This document shows, one piece after another, positions 18,402 through 26,907 of a stretch of DNA of 64,000 bases. Below the pieces are notes generated by a model, which searched no databases, was not told the origin of the DNA, and saw only the letters and a program-made list of their open reading frames with translations. Numbering within the stretch: position 1 is the first letter of the stretch; every line of letters begins with the position of its first letter. Source of the stretch: Halarcobacter ebronensis (GTDB lineage Bacteria > Campylobacterota > Campylobacteria > Campylobacterales > Arcobacteraceae); the NCBI RefSeq assembly GCF_013201825.1, contig NZ_CP053836.1:2914001-2978000 (forward strand). The letters run 5' to 3'. Made by a program: the position numbers and the translations under genes.

Positions 18402-19592
18402 TTAATTCCCATAACAACTTTTACAACAAGAAGGGATATCTCCTTCTAAATGTTTTTTTCTAAAGTCTTGGTATTCTTTACCATTCCACAAACTTTTAAA
18501 TTCACTTATATCTCCAAAATTAATAACATCAGGATCAGCTATCATGCAACATGGAACGACTTTAGAATCAGAACTAATGTACGGTCTATTAAAAACCCAA
18601 GGGCATAAATTCTCTAAAGAGTCTGTTTTATATTTATTTGCTTGCTCCCAAACACTAATATCAATATCATATTTTTTTGACAATTCTAAAAGTTTTACTT
18701 CCTCTTCTTCACTTAATCCCTTTGATTGCAACTTCTCATTTTTCTCATGCCACTCTTCTCTTCCCCAATCATTTAATGTAATTGAAAAACTTATTCTTTT
18801 AAAATTCATCTGTTTTGCTAATTCAACAAAATCAAATAACTGATGCCTATTATAATTTTGTATTAATGCCCACATTCTTGTATATGGTCTATTTTTTTCA
18901 TTGGCATAATTATTTAACAAAGTAAAATTACTTACTACTTTTTCAAAATTTGAATTAACTCTAATTTTTTCATACACTTCTTTAGTTGCTCCGTCAAAAG
19001 AACATTGGACTTCACCTATCTCCGCATCAATTAGTTTCTTATAATTTTCATTTTTATGTAATAAAGAACCGTTTATTGAAGTTCTTGTCCATATATGTTG
19101 AGAAGAAAGATATTCAACCATTTTGAAATAATCTTTATGAAGAAGAGGTTCTCCCATTCCATGTAATTTTATTTCTATAAAATTTTGATTAGAATCTATA
19201 AATTCTTTAAACTGTTCAAAAGTCATATCTTCAGCTCTTTTTCCTTTTTCCCAAGATGAAACATGACACATGATACATTTAAAATTACATCTACTATTAG
19301 GTTCTAAATCCATTATTGTAGGGAAAAAGTTTCTAACTGGTAAATATTCTTCTTCTTTTGAGACTATATAGTTTTTTAGTCGATGAGGATATTTTACAAA
19401 TCCCTTGTAATAAGTCATTTTATGAGAAAACTCATCAACACTAGGTGCTAAAAGTTTATTTTCTCCCCTCTTTAATTTTTCTATTTTATATCTTAAAAGA
19501 TTAGGGTTTTTAACAAAATACTTCGCTTCTGCTAATTTTTCATTAAATATTTTTCCATATAACTTGTAAAACTCTTTATCAGATAATAACAT
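18402..19592 (-). CDS. radical SAM protein with SPASM-like C-terminus
   Basis: Protein of 396 residues from ATG 19592, chosen over a TTG at 19598 because AGGA lies six bases before it. The radical SAM cluster motif CNFKCIMC spans Cys102, Cys106 and Cys109. HGMGEPLLHKDY is the GGE-like SAM-binding strand. The C-terminal part holds further cysteines (NLCPW, VVPCCM, CCKSCYGN) consistent with an auxiliary iron-sulfur cluster in a SPASM or twitch domain. About 90 N-terminal residues precede the barrel. Reaction unknown; location suggests modification of a sugar nucleotide or a glycan-linked group. Confidence 0.8.
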   Translation of the reverse strand: MLLSDKEFYKLYGKIFNEKLAEAKYFVKNPNLLRYKIEKLKRGENKLLAPSVDEFSHKMTYYKGFVKYPHRLKNYIVSKEEEYLPVRNFFPTIMDLEPNSRCNFKCIMCHVSSWEKGKRAEDMTFEQFKEFIDSNQNFIEIKLHGMGEPLLHKDYFKMVEYLSSQHIWTRTSINGSLLHKNENYKKLIDAEIGEVQCSFDGATKEVYEKIRVNSNFEKVVSNFTLLNNYANEKNRPYTRMWALIQNYNRHQLFDFVELAKQMNFKRISFSITLNDWGREEWHEKNEKLQSKGLSEEEEVKLLELSKKYDIDISVWEQANKYKTDSLENLCPWVFNRPYISSDSKVVPCCMIADPDVINFGDISEFKSLWNGKEYQDFRKKHLEGDIPSCCKSCYGN

Positions 19593-19604
19593 TTCCAATC
19601 CTAC

Positions 19605-21065
19605 TTATTTATCTAATTTTTTTTGAAGTAATTGCTTAATCTCTATTTTGGAATACTTCTTTCTCTTTTGTGTTATATCACCCTCAAACAACTGCTTAAA
19701 CTCAAACTCATCTGCAAAAAAAGAAGGTCTTCTAAACAACTCCCTCTTATGATATTTTTCAAATAATTCGTGTTTTTTATTAATAAAAATTCCTGTCCAC
19801 ATACAAAAACTTTTGGCTTGAATAACAATATCATTTAAATTTAAAATATTAAACCCTCTTTCGATAAAGAAAGTCTCAAATGTATCATATATATTTTGTG
19901 AACGAGTACCTATAATAACTTTTTTTGAAGATATCTTGTGTTGTTTAAGCATTGATGTTGATATGAATTTATACTCTTTAAAATCATCGTGGTGTGTTAT
20001 ATAATCATCAATGATAACTACACTCTTATCTTTTAATAATTTATCTTTTTCTTCATATAAAAATTTTTTAACTTGCATGGTAAAAGGTGAAAAAACAACT
20101 TCATCCTCATCCATAATTTCTTTTTCAATAACTTTTAAATCATATAGGTTCTCTACCTCACTTACAATAGCAATTGGTGCAAAATCAGCTTGAAAAAGTA
20201 ATTGTCCTAATTCTTCTCTTTGTGTTGCAGAAGTGTGATGCCCAGGACCATTAACAAAAAAGAATCCTTCTTTATCAAGTTTATTTTGAATAAGGTCTAA
20301 ATAATATGTTAATGCACCACTGCTAAATTCCAATAGGTTACTATTTGACATTATAATGTCAAAAACATTCTTACTTTCATATAAACTCCCAAGTTTCCAC
20401 CATGGAAGATGAAAAGCTCTTTTCTCCTCTTTATTACTAATAAAATTGTTTTTATCTAATTCAATTAATGTTTCATCATTGATTCCAAATGTTTTGTTTA
20501 TTTTAGGTTCTACATACTCAATAGGAATGGGTACTTTTTGTTCAAATTGACTTCCAAAACAAAATTGATTTACTTGATTTTGTAATAAATAAAAACTTTC
20601 ACAAGCTTCTATTGCAGTATAATTTTTCAAACACTCTCTATGTTTTAGATAGAAACTAAAATAACCACAACCTGGTCCAATCTCTAATAAGGTTTTATAC
20701 TCAGGTTTTAATTGTTCTAAACGGTTTTTTATGACTAATGCATGCAATACTGTATCATAAGATATGATAGGTTTTTGATGAGGAAACATATTTACTTGAA
20801 AATAGTAACTCTCTTTTAATGCATGAAGAAATTCCTCTAACTCATCTTCTGTCAAACCATCTAATTCGTTCATAAATGATTCAAATCTATTCTCTTGCAT
20901 TGTATCAATAAGCATCCTAAGTTCCATGTTGTTTTTGACTCTAACTGGAAAACTTGCTTTTTCAAATAAATCCAAATTAAATAAAGCCTGAATTCTCCAA
21001 TTGGTTAAATTCATCTTTGCAAGGTTTTCATAAAATCTGTATGTTGAGAAGTCTAAACTAATCAT
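19605..21065 (-). CDS. large methyltransferase, putative sugar O-methyltransferase
   Basis: Protein of 486 residues from ATG 21065. A start at 21095 is open but overlaps the upstream gene by 28 bases, whereas AAAGGA (21073-21078) stands seven bases before 21065. The middle has TLLEIGPGCGYFSFYL (SAM motif I), as in the putative sugar O-methyltransferase family, and YYLDLIQNKLDKEGFFFVNGPG. A second domain near the C-terminus (VVIIDDYITHHDDFKEYKF, then KVIIGTRSQNIYDTFETFF) looks Rossmann-like and may bind a sugar or nucleotide. Substrate unknown. Confidence 0.65.
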   Translation of the reverse strand: MISLDFSTYRFYENLAKMNLTNWRIQALFNLDLFEKASFPVRVKNNMELRMLIDTMQENRFESFMNELDGLTEDELEEFLHALKESYYFQVNMFPHQKPIISYDTVLHALVIKNRLEQLKPEYKTLLEIGPGCGYFSFYLKHRECLKNYTAIEACESFYLLQNQVNQFCFGSQFEQKVPIPIEYVEPKINKTFGINDETLIELDKNNFISNKEEKRAFHLPWWKLGSLYESKNVFDIIMSNSNLLEFSSGALTYYLDLIQNKLDKEGFFFVNGPGHHTSATQREELGQLLFQADFAPIAIVSEVENLYDLKVIEKEIMDEDEVVFSPFTMQVKKFLYEEKDKLLKDKSVVIIDDYITHHDDFKEYKFISTSMLKQHKISSKKVIIGTRSQNIYDTFETFFIERGFNILNLNDIVIQAKSFCMWTGIFINKKHELFEKYHKRELFRRPSFFADEFEFKQLFEGDITQKRKKYSKIEIKQLLQKKLDK

Positions 21066-21067
21066 TT

Positions 21068-22177
21068 CTATATCCTTTTCATAAGTTCCATACATTCTTT
21101 AACAATAATATCCATATTATCATAATGATAAGTTCCCATTCTACCTAAGGTATAACAGTCTTTAGGAAATAATTCTTTATATTTATCTGCTTTATTAATT
21201 TCTGATTTAATTGGATAAGGATACAACTTATTTTTTAAAGAAGGTGTTTCTATCCCTATTAAAGTATGAGGAGATTTATATCCTGTCATTTTTTTATATT
21301 CCACAATCCTTGTATATGGTTCTTCTCCTGAATAATGAATAAAATGATAAGGTTCAGGAAAGACATTTTCAATAGGTAAAATAATTTTTTGAAAATCTCG
21401 TCCTATATATCTTAGTTCCCCATAACAATACTCAAAAACTGAATCTAAAGAAGCAGTATTTACTATAACATCAGCACTTATCCATTCAGAATTAACTTTT
21501 ACTCTTTTATTTTCAAAATCAAAAATTTCTACTTTTTGATTTAGTATTACATTTGTGCCATCTACACACTTATCAAAATATGTATTATATCCATCTAATT
21601 CAATAGGGTAAGCAATATTCTTTTGATCCACAAAACATTGTTTTGATCCACTTTGTATTGTTTTACCCTTTGGAGAGAAAGCAAATTCATCTAGTTCGGT
21701 ATTATTTTTTATTTTCCACATTTTTTCAGAATATGAATGTATAAATTTATCATAAAGTGTTGTACCTATAGAATTTATCCAATATTCTTCAAAATTATTT
21801 GCCTTTGAAACATCTTCCTTATTTTCCAATTCAAATTTTATTTTTTCATAATCTGGCATAGATTCAACATCATCAATATGAATAGGATAATTATAAAATG
21901 CTTGATCATTTTCAACATAAGTTAAACAATGATGTTTTAATTCTCTTAAATTTAAAAATTTTTCAAAATACTCCCAAACATACATCTCATCTTTATTTAT
22001 TAATAAATGGTGAGGTCCATAAGTATAAGGGTGCCCACCATAAAAGAAAGTTCTACATCCACCTCCTAATAAAGAACTACCCTCTATTAGTGTAACCTTA
22101 AAACCTTTTTCTTTCAGCATATAAGCTGCTGTACAACCAGCAAAACCACCTCCAATTATTAAAGCTGTTTTTTGCAT
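21068..22177 (-). CDS. UDP-galactopyranose mutase-like flavoenzyme
   Basis: Protein of 369 residues, the length of E. coli Glf (367). The FAD dinucleotide fold is IIGGGFAGCTAAYML (7-21) ending in an acidic IEGSSLLGGGC. YGPHHLL, YSEKMWKIKN, TRIVEYKKM, YPYPIKSEINKADKYKEL and LGRMGTYHYDNMD correspond in order to signature blocks of UDP-galactopyranose mutases. The family converts UDP-galactopyranose to UDP-galactofuranose; the sugar handled here could differ, since several blocks are diverged. AAAGGG lies five bases before the ATG. It overlaps the FkbM gene by 19 bases. Confidence 0.75.
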   Translation of the reverse strand: MQKTALIIGGGFAGCTAAYMLKEKGFKVTLIEGSSLLGGGCRTFFYGGHPYTYGPHHLLINKDEMYVWEYFEKFLNLRELKHHCLTYVENDQAFYNYPIHIDDVESMPDYEKIKFELENKEDVSKANNFEEYWINSIGTTLYDKFIHSYSEKMWKIKNNTELDEFAFSPKGKTIQSGSKQCFVDQKNIAYPIELDGYNTYFDKCVDGTNVILNQKVEIFDFENKRVKVNSEWISADVIVNTASLDSVFEYCYGELRYIGRDFQKIILPIENVFPEPYHFIHYSGEEPYTRIVEYKKMTGYKSPHTLIGIETPSLKNKLYPYPIKSEINKADKYKELFPKDCYTLGRMGTYHYDNMDIIVKECMELMKRI

Positions 22178-23067
22178 TTAAACCCTTTTCTAAATATATA
22201 ATTTGCAATATTTGTATTATAATTAATTGGTCCATTCTCTTTACAAATAATTTCAAAAGATTTTTCTTCTAAAATCTCTTTTACCTTTACATGTTCCGAA
22301 AAATTCAAATCTAATTCTACGCATATTTCTTTAACACTTTCTAATGCTTTATTCGCGCCTAATATAACATTTAATTCATTATTATCTACATCAATTTTTA
22401 ATTTTGTAGGAGAAGGGATATTATAATTTTTTATCAAGTCATCCAACGACATAGTAAAAGTATCAATAACTTTTGTTGATAAATCAGGATTTTCAAGAAG
22501 ATAAGATTTATTTCCAATTGAATGTAATGCGTCCCCTTTAGAAATATCTTTTAAATAAAACTTTTCTAATGCCGTTTCATCATGAACAGCAAAGGGAACA
22601 GGAGTACATAATTTTTCGACATTATTTAAAAAAATATTTTCATATAAAAGAGAAAGGTTTAAAATCTCTGGTTCAAAAGCAAAACTTCTTATTGATTTTT
22701 TAGCTGCATATATTGAATAATTTCCTACATTTGCACCAATATCATAAAAAATATCATTTTCTGAAAATCTATCAATCCATTCAATTGTCATAGGTTCTTC
22801 AGTTAGCAAAGTCTTAGCTCTCCATAATAATCTACCATGTCCTGTTCTAAATAAAATACTATCATTAGAAGATATAGGGATTTTTATTTTTGGTTCTAAA
22901 ATTTGTATAAACTCATTACTAAATCGATTTACACCATTTAATTTAAATAGTCCAATTAATACTTTAGAAATGCCTCTTAAAAATTTGATATAAAAATTTG
23001 GTTCAAAACCTTGTTTTTGCTGATCCCTTGGCAAGGGAAACAAAATTTTTCTAATTGATTCCTTCAA
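22159..23067 (-). CDS. FkbM-family methyltransferase (TTG start)
   Basis: Protein of 302 residues. DIFYDIGANVGNYSIYAAKK near residues 108-127 is the SAM-binding motif of FkbM enzymes, and PTKLKIDVDNNELNVILGA matches the FkbM signature region. It lacks the N-terminal Rossmann-like domain of the other FkbM protein at 12035. Translation probably begins at TTG 23067, with AAAGGA seven bases before it; the TTG overlaps the stop codon of the preceding gene. The likely role is O-methylation of a glycan sugar. Confidence 0.75.
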   Translation of the reverse strand: MKESIRKILFPLPRDQQKQGFEPNFYIKFLRGISKVLIGLFKLNGVNRFSNEFIQILEPKIKIPISSNDSILFRTGHGRLLWRAKTLLTEEPMTIEWIDRFSENDIFYDIGANVGNYSIYAAKKSIRSFAFEPEILNLSLLYENIFLNNVEKLCTPVPFAVHDETALEKFYLKDISKGDALHSIGNKSYLLENPDLSTKVIDTFTMSLDDLIKNYNIPSPTKLKIDVDNNELNVILGANKALESVKEICVELDLNFSEHVKVKEILEEKSFEIICKENGPINYNTNIANYIFRKGFKCKKQL

Positions 23068-23861
23068 AAATTATTCCTTTTCCTTTTTAATACCCATTTT
23101 TTTAGAACACTCTTAGTATTATTTGGAGTAAATCCATATAATACTTTAGCTTTTTCTATTGATATATTAAAAAAATTATATTTTTCATTATTTTCTAAAA
23201 TTGTTGATTTCGATTTAATCTCTTTTTTTAAATAAAGAACTATATCTTTCAAACTCATTTCTTGTTCAAGTGCAAGATTTAATAACTCATATTGTTTTTC
23301 AAATCTGTATCCAATTATAAAATTAAAAATTGATTCTACATCAATAAAATTATTACTTAACTTCTTTGCATTATAAAGATAAATTGTCTCATCATTATTA
23401 AGTTTTAACAAAAACCTATTTAGGAATCCATTACTACTATCTTTTGTAAGAATCATTGGTAATCTCAATATCAAACATTTTAAAGAAGATTCTTCTAGTA
23501 TTTTTTCTCCAAATAATTTAGAGGTAGAATATAAATTTAGATTTTTATAACTTGATTTTTCGCTAACATTTAACTTATTTTGATTACCATATATACTCAT
23601 TGCAGAAAAGAAAATAAACTTTTTAATCCCATTTTTATAACAATACTCAATTATTGTTCTTAAATATTCTATATTTGAATCTATTAAATCATTATAGTTA
23701 TTTCCAGTTTTTGCAGCAAGATGAATAAAACACTTAGCATTTATATTTTTTTTCAAATCAGCTTTTTTATATGTAATATCTGAATTCTTTAAAAAAAGAG
23801 GAAGTAGTTCATTACCAACATTTCCATTTATTCCAGATATTAAATAATCAACAGATTCCAT
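23064..23861 (-). CDS. NAD-dependent epimerase/dehydratase-like SDR protein
   Basis: Extended short-chain dehydrogenase of 265 residues. ISGINGNVGNELL (8-20) is the GxxGxxG nucleotide-binding turn, FIHLAAKTG follows, and the catalytic set is SAMSIYG (Ser) with YSTSK (Tyr and Lys). It is shorter than typical NDP-sugar epimerases (about 310-350) and closer in length to RmlD-like reductases. It shares one base with the radical SAM gene upstream (TAATG) and leads into the FkbM gene, so it belongs to the radical SAM/transketolase block. The sugar is not identifiable. Confidence 0.75.
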   Translation of the reverse strand: MESVDYLISGINGNVGNELLPLFLKNSDITYKKADLKKNINAKCFIHLAAKTGNNYNDLIDSNIEYLRTIIEYCYKNGIKKFIFFSAMSIYGNQNKLNVSEKSSYKNLNLYSTSKLFGEKILEESSLKCLILRLPMILTKDSSNGFLNRFLLKLNNDETIYLYNAKKLSNNFIDVESIFNFIIGYRFEKQYELLNLALEQEMSLKDIVLYLKKEIKSKSTILENNEKYNFFNISIEKAKVLYGFTPNNTKSVLKKWVLKRKRNNF

Positions 23862-24931
23862 TAAACAAATCCTAAATGATCTAAATCTACATTTAAATAA
23901 TCTAAAATCATTTTATTCTTTTCATTTGCTATACAATGATGACTGCAATCACATTTTGGATTTATCTTAAAAAATTTTTCTTTATCATTAAACCAAAATT
24001 CTTTAAAACTTTTTTCTTTAATATTTCCAACTAATCCATTATCCAAGTTATATGCCTTATCTTGACATGAATAAATATTTAAATCTGCACCTATTATTGG
24101 TAATATTTGGATATATGGACACCAATCATAATCTTTTTCAAATTTTTCTTCAAGTAGATGATAAGTGTCATAAACTTCAAAACTTTCATCTTCAAGTTCG
24201 GTTTTTACTTTTTTTATTTGTTTTTTTACTTCATCATATATTGGAGCATGATATTCATTATTTTCTTTTCCTAGATTACTTACTATACATGGTGACATTT
24301 TTATACTATCTGCACCAGTAGCTTTTATTTTTTTTGCCATCTCATAAATGTGATTAAAATTTTTATTATCAATAATAAAACTAACCCCTAAAGCACATTT
24401 ACCACCAAGAGATTTAAACTCTTTCATATTATTTAGTATATTTGTAAACTCTGTTTTTTTTGTTTTTCTATACTTTTTATAACTTAAGTCATCCCAGCCA
24501 TCCATTGAAACTCTAATCCATTCACCATATTTTGAAAAAATTTCTGCAACTTCTCCTTTTAACTTAGATCCATTAGTTAATGATGCAAATTTAATATTAG
24601 ACTTTGAAAGCTTCTTAACTGTATCAAGAAAATATTTATAAACAAATGGTTCTCCACCTCCACTAAAAGTTATTGATTTTACGTCCATCTCAATGCAATC
24701 ATCAAGTATTTCCATCATCCTATCTTTTGGAATAAAATCCCTAACTACCATATCTTGTCCCAATTGCACCTCATCAAATCTGTAAGAGCAATACCAACAA
24801 CTATGATTACATACATTTGTAGGTTTAATTCTTATATGTATTGGAGAGCTTATTTCCTCCACATCTTTTGGTAAAGAATCTAACTTCTCTTGAAAGTGAA
24901 ATACTTTAAATTTAGAATATTTTGATGCCAT
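23861..24931 (-). CDS. radical SAM protein with auxiliary-cluster C-terminus
   Basis: Protein of 356 residues. The cluster motif CNHSCWYC holds Cys41, Cys45 and Cys48, followed by ITFSGGGEPFVYKYF. The C-terminal region has DWCPYIQILP, IYSCQDK and CDCSHHC, which could ligate a second cluster. The order and the closing residues (NVDLDHLGF) parallel the radical SAM protein at 26908, so the two are probably paralogs. AAGGA lies eight bases before the ATG. It may carry out a radical step on the sugar built by the neighbouring transketolase, but nothing in the sequence shows the substrate. Confidence 0.8.
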   Translation of the reverse strand: MASKYSKFKVFHFQEKLDSLPKDVEEISSPIHIRIKPTNVCNHSCWYCSYRFDEVQLGQDMVVRDFIPKDRMMEILDDCIEMDVKSITFSGGGEPFVYKYFLDTVKKLSKSNIKFASLTNGSKLKGEVAEIFSKYGEWIRVSMDGWDDLSYKKYRKTKKTEFTNILNNMKEFKSLGGKCALGVSFIIDNKNFNHIYEMAKKIKATGADSIKMSPCIVSNLGKENNEYHAPIYDEVKKQIKKVKTELEDESFEVYDTYHLLEEKFEKDYDWCPYIQILPIIGADLNIYSCQDKAYNLDNGLVGNIKEKSFKEFWFNDKEKFFKINPKCDCSHHCIANEKNKMILDYLNVDLDHLGFV

Positions 24932-24942
24932 TATTATTTTCC

Positions 24943-25605
24943 TTACTCAAAGTATATGAATTCATAATCACCAGTATACCCATACTCATCATATAACCAT
25001 ACCCATTCATCAGGTCTAAAAAAGCTCTCACAAGTTAGAGCCCAGCATTCTAAATTAAAAAGCTCTGCATCATTTCTATAACCTTCTACTAAAACATACT
25101 TATTCTTTCCAACACGCTCAATCTCTTGTATCGCTTGTTTAAACTCATAGATTTTTAAATTATGTAAAGTATTTATAGAAATTACTAGATCAAATTCATT
25201 ATCAACAAATGAATATTTATCTTCTGCTCTATAATTATATAAAAAATTTTTTACTTCTTCTTTTGCATTTTCTATAGAATAGTTTGAAACATCAAATCCA
25301 ACAATATTAGAATTTGGTAAAAGCTTTTTAAACTCATAAAGTAGAAATCCTTTTCCACATCCTACATCAAGTATTTTACATCCATCGTGTAAATTATATT
25401 CTTCAATTAATTCTTTTGCAATAATATTCCATCTTCCATCATACTTATATCCACCATAACCATATTTTCTATCTCCATCCCAAAAGTCATATTCAAACTC
25501 TTTTGCCTTTTTCATACATAAAATCTTTTCCCTATTCATTCTTTCAAGGTAATCTCTTTGTGTACTTTTATGAAGTTTAGTTATTATATTTAGTAATTTC
25601 CCCAT
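24943..25605 (-). CDS. class I SAM-dependent methyltransferase
   Basis: Protein of 220 residues with CKILDVGCGKGFLLYEFKK near residue 75 (motif I), NIVGFDVSNYSIENAKEE next, and DNEFDLVISINTLHNLK as the motif IV region. The family is the broad Methyltransf_25/11 group. It lies between the radical SAM gene at 23861 and the two transketolase pieces, 11 bases from each, and is probably co-transcribed with them. C- or O-methylation of the same intermediate is the natural guess. AAAGG lies seven bases before the ATG. Confidence 0.75.
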   Translation of the reverse strand: MGKLLNIITKLHKSTQRDYLERMNREKILCMKKAKEFEYDFWDGDRKYGYGGYKYDGRWNIIAKELIEEYNLHDGCKILDVGCGKGFLLYEFKKLLPNSNIVGFDVSNYSIENAKEEVKNFLYNYRAEDKYSFVDNEFDLVISINTLHNLKIYEFKQAIQEIERVGKNKYVLVEGYRNDAELFNLECWALTCESFFRPDEWVWLYDEYGYTGDYEFIYFE

Positions 25606-25615
25606 ATCTTAACCT

Positions 25616-26098
25616 TTAAAGAGTTCTTACATAAACTGGACCATCATAAGTAAACATCTTTTTTATATCTTCTACTAAAGATGACTCATCAGGATCTAAT
25701 ATTAAAAGATTTTTAAAAAGTGACATTAAGTAAACATCATCTTTATCCATACAATGACTCCTACCTAAAGCTTTAAAATAATTATCAGCACCTACTCCAA
25801 TCATTTTTATATTTAGGTTATGTTCACATACATCATATCTAATCTGTTCAAATGAACGCATAACTAAAAAAGGTATTTGTGAATATACAATAGGTTTCAT
25901 TCCAACCATTTCCATTCCCGCTGCAATACCAATTGTCGCTTGTTCTGTTATTCCTGTATTAAAAGTACGATTAGCATGATTATTAAAGAAATCATCAAGT
26001 ACTGCAAACCCCATATCTCCAGCTAAAAGAACCATTTTTTTATCTTTTTTAAAATATTTATATATCTCTTTCATTACATCTTTTTTAGAAATTGCCAT
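25616..26098 (-). CDS. transketolase-like small subunit, pyrimidine domain only
   Basis: Protein of 160 residues from ATG 26098, chosen because GAGGAA stands just upstream and the gene then follows the partner's stop by one base; an ATG at 26167 would overlap the partner heavily. It matches the pyrimidine-binding domain of transketolases: Glu52 in FNTGITEQATIGIAAG is the catalytic thiamine-activating glutamate. The usual C-terminal domain of about 120 residues is absent, and the next gene begins 11 bases on. Split transketolase small subunits are normally about 300 residues, so this one is minimal. Confidence 0.8.
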   Translation of the reverse strand: MAISKKDVMKEIYKYFKKDKKMVLLAGDMGFAVLDDFFNNHANRTFNTGITEQATIGIAAGMEMVGMKPIVYSQIPFLVMRSFEQIRYDVCEHNLNIKMIGVGADNYFKALGRSHCMDKDDVYLMSLFKNLLILDPDESSLVEDIKKMFTYDGPVYVRTL

Positions 26099-26099
26099 A

Positions 26100-26897
26100 T
26101 TATAATTCCTCTTCTTTAAAGATATAACCATCTTCTGTTGGGCATCTATAGTGATACTTTGTATCATGTTGAATCATTTTTAAGCCATTTCCCTTTAAAG
26201 TGTGTGCTACTACTATAGAGATATTTTCATTTTTTCCCGTATAAAACTTTTTGTAAACATCTCTTAATTCTTCTTCACTATGCCCATCAATTTCATAAAA
26301 AGATTCAGGAGAAAAAGCATTTAAAATTTTTGCTAAATGTTTATTCTCAACTGAAACATCTTTTACATAATCCATTGCTTGTAATTCATTTGCATCTACA
26401 ATAACAAGTAAGTTATTCAACTTAAACCTTATAGCGAGAAGTAATGCCTCATAATTACTACCCTCTTGCATCTCTCCATCTCCAACAATACATATAACTT
26501 TATTTTGTTTATTCTCTATTTTAAAAGATTTTGCCATCCCAACTGCAATTGGAAGTCCGTGACCTAAAGAACCAGTAGATGCTTCAATCATATAGTTATT
26601 ATTTTGAACTAAACAACCTTTTAAACTTGATTTTTCCGTATTAAAATAATTTAGTTCATAGTCAGGTATAAATCCTAAATGATTTAAAATAATATAATAA
26701 GTATAAGCGCCATGACCTTTTGAAAATATAAGTCTATCTCTCGATTCATTCCTCGGATCATTTTTATCAAACTTTAAAAAAGATTCAAAAAGAACTTTAA
26801 GTATTTCAACTGTAGATAAAGATGAACCTAAATGTCCGGCATTTGTATCACATGAAAACTTTATTGTTTTTTGTCGTAATTCTTTTGAAGATAACAT
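26100..26897 (-). CDS. transketolase-like large subunit, thiamine-diphosphate-binding domain
   Basis: Protein of 265 residues. GHLGSSLS (21-28) corresponds to the GHPG substrate-phosphate region of transketolases, KGHGAYTYY (60-68) follows, and the thiamine diphosphate motif starts GDGEMQEG at 139-146 and ends with Asn170. With the 160-residue partner it should form a two-chain enzyme that moves a two-carbon ketol unit between sugars. A housekeeping transketolase is not expected inside a glycan island, so a role in building a special sugar is likely. AAGG lies eight bases before the ATG. Confidence 0.85.
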   Translation of the reverse strand: MLSSKELRQKTIKFSCDTNAGHLGSSLSTVEILKVLFESFLKFDKNDPRNESRDRLIFSKGHGAYTYYIILNHLGFIPDYELNYFNTEKSSLKGCLVQNNNYMIEASTGSLGHGLPIAVGMAKSFKIENKQNKVICIVGDGEMQEGSNYEALLLAIRFKLNNLLVIVDANELQAMDYVKDVSVENKHLAKILNAFSPESFYEIDGHSEEELRDVYKKFYTGKNENISIVVAHTLKGNGLKMIQHDTKYHYRCPTEDGYIFKEEEL

Positions 26898-26907
26898 AGT
26901 TAATACC

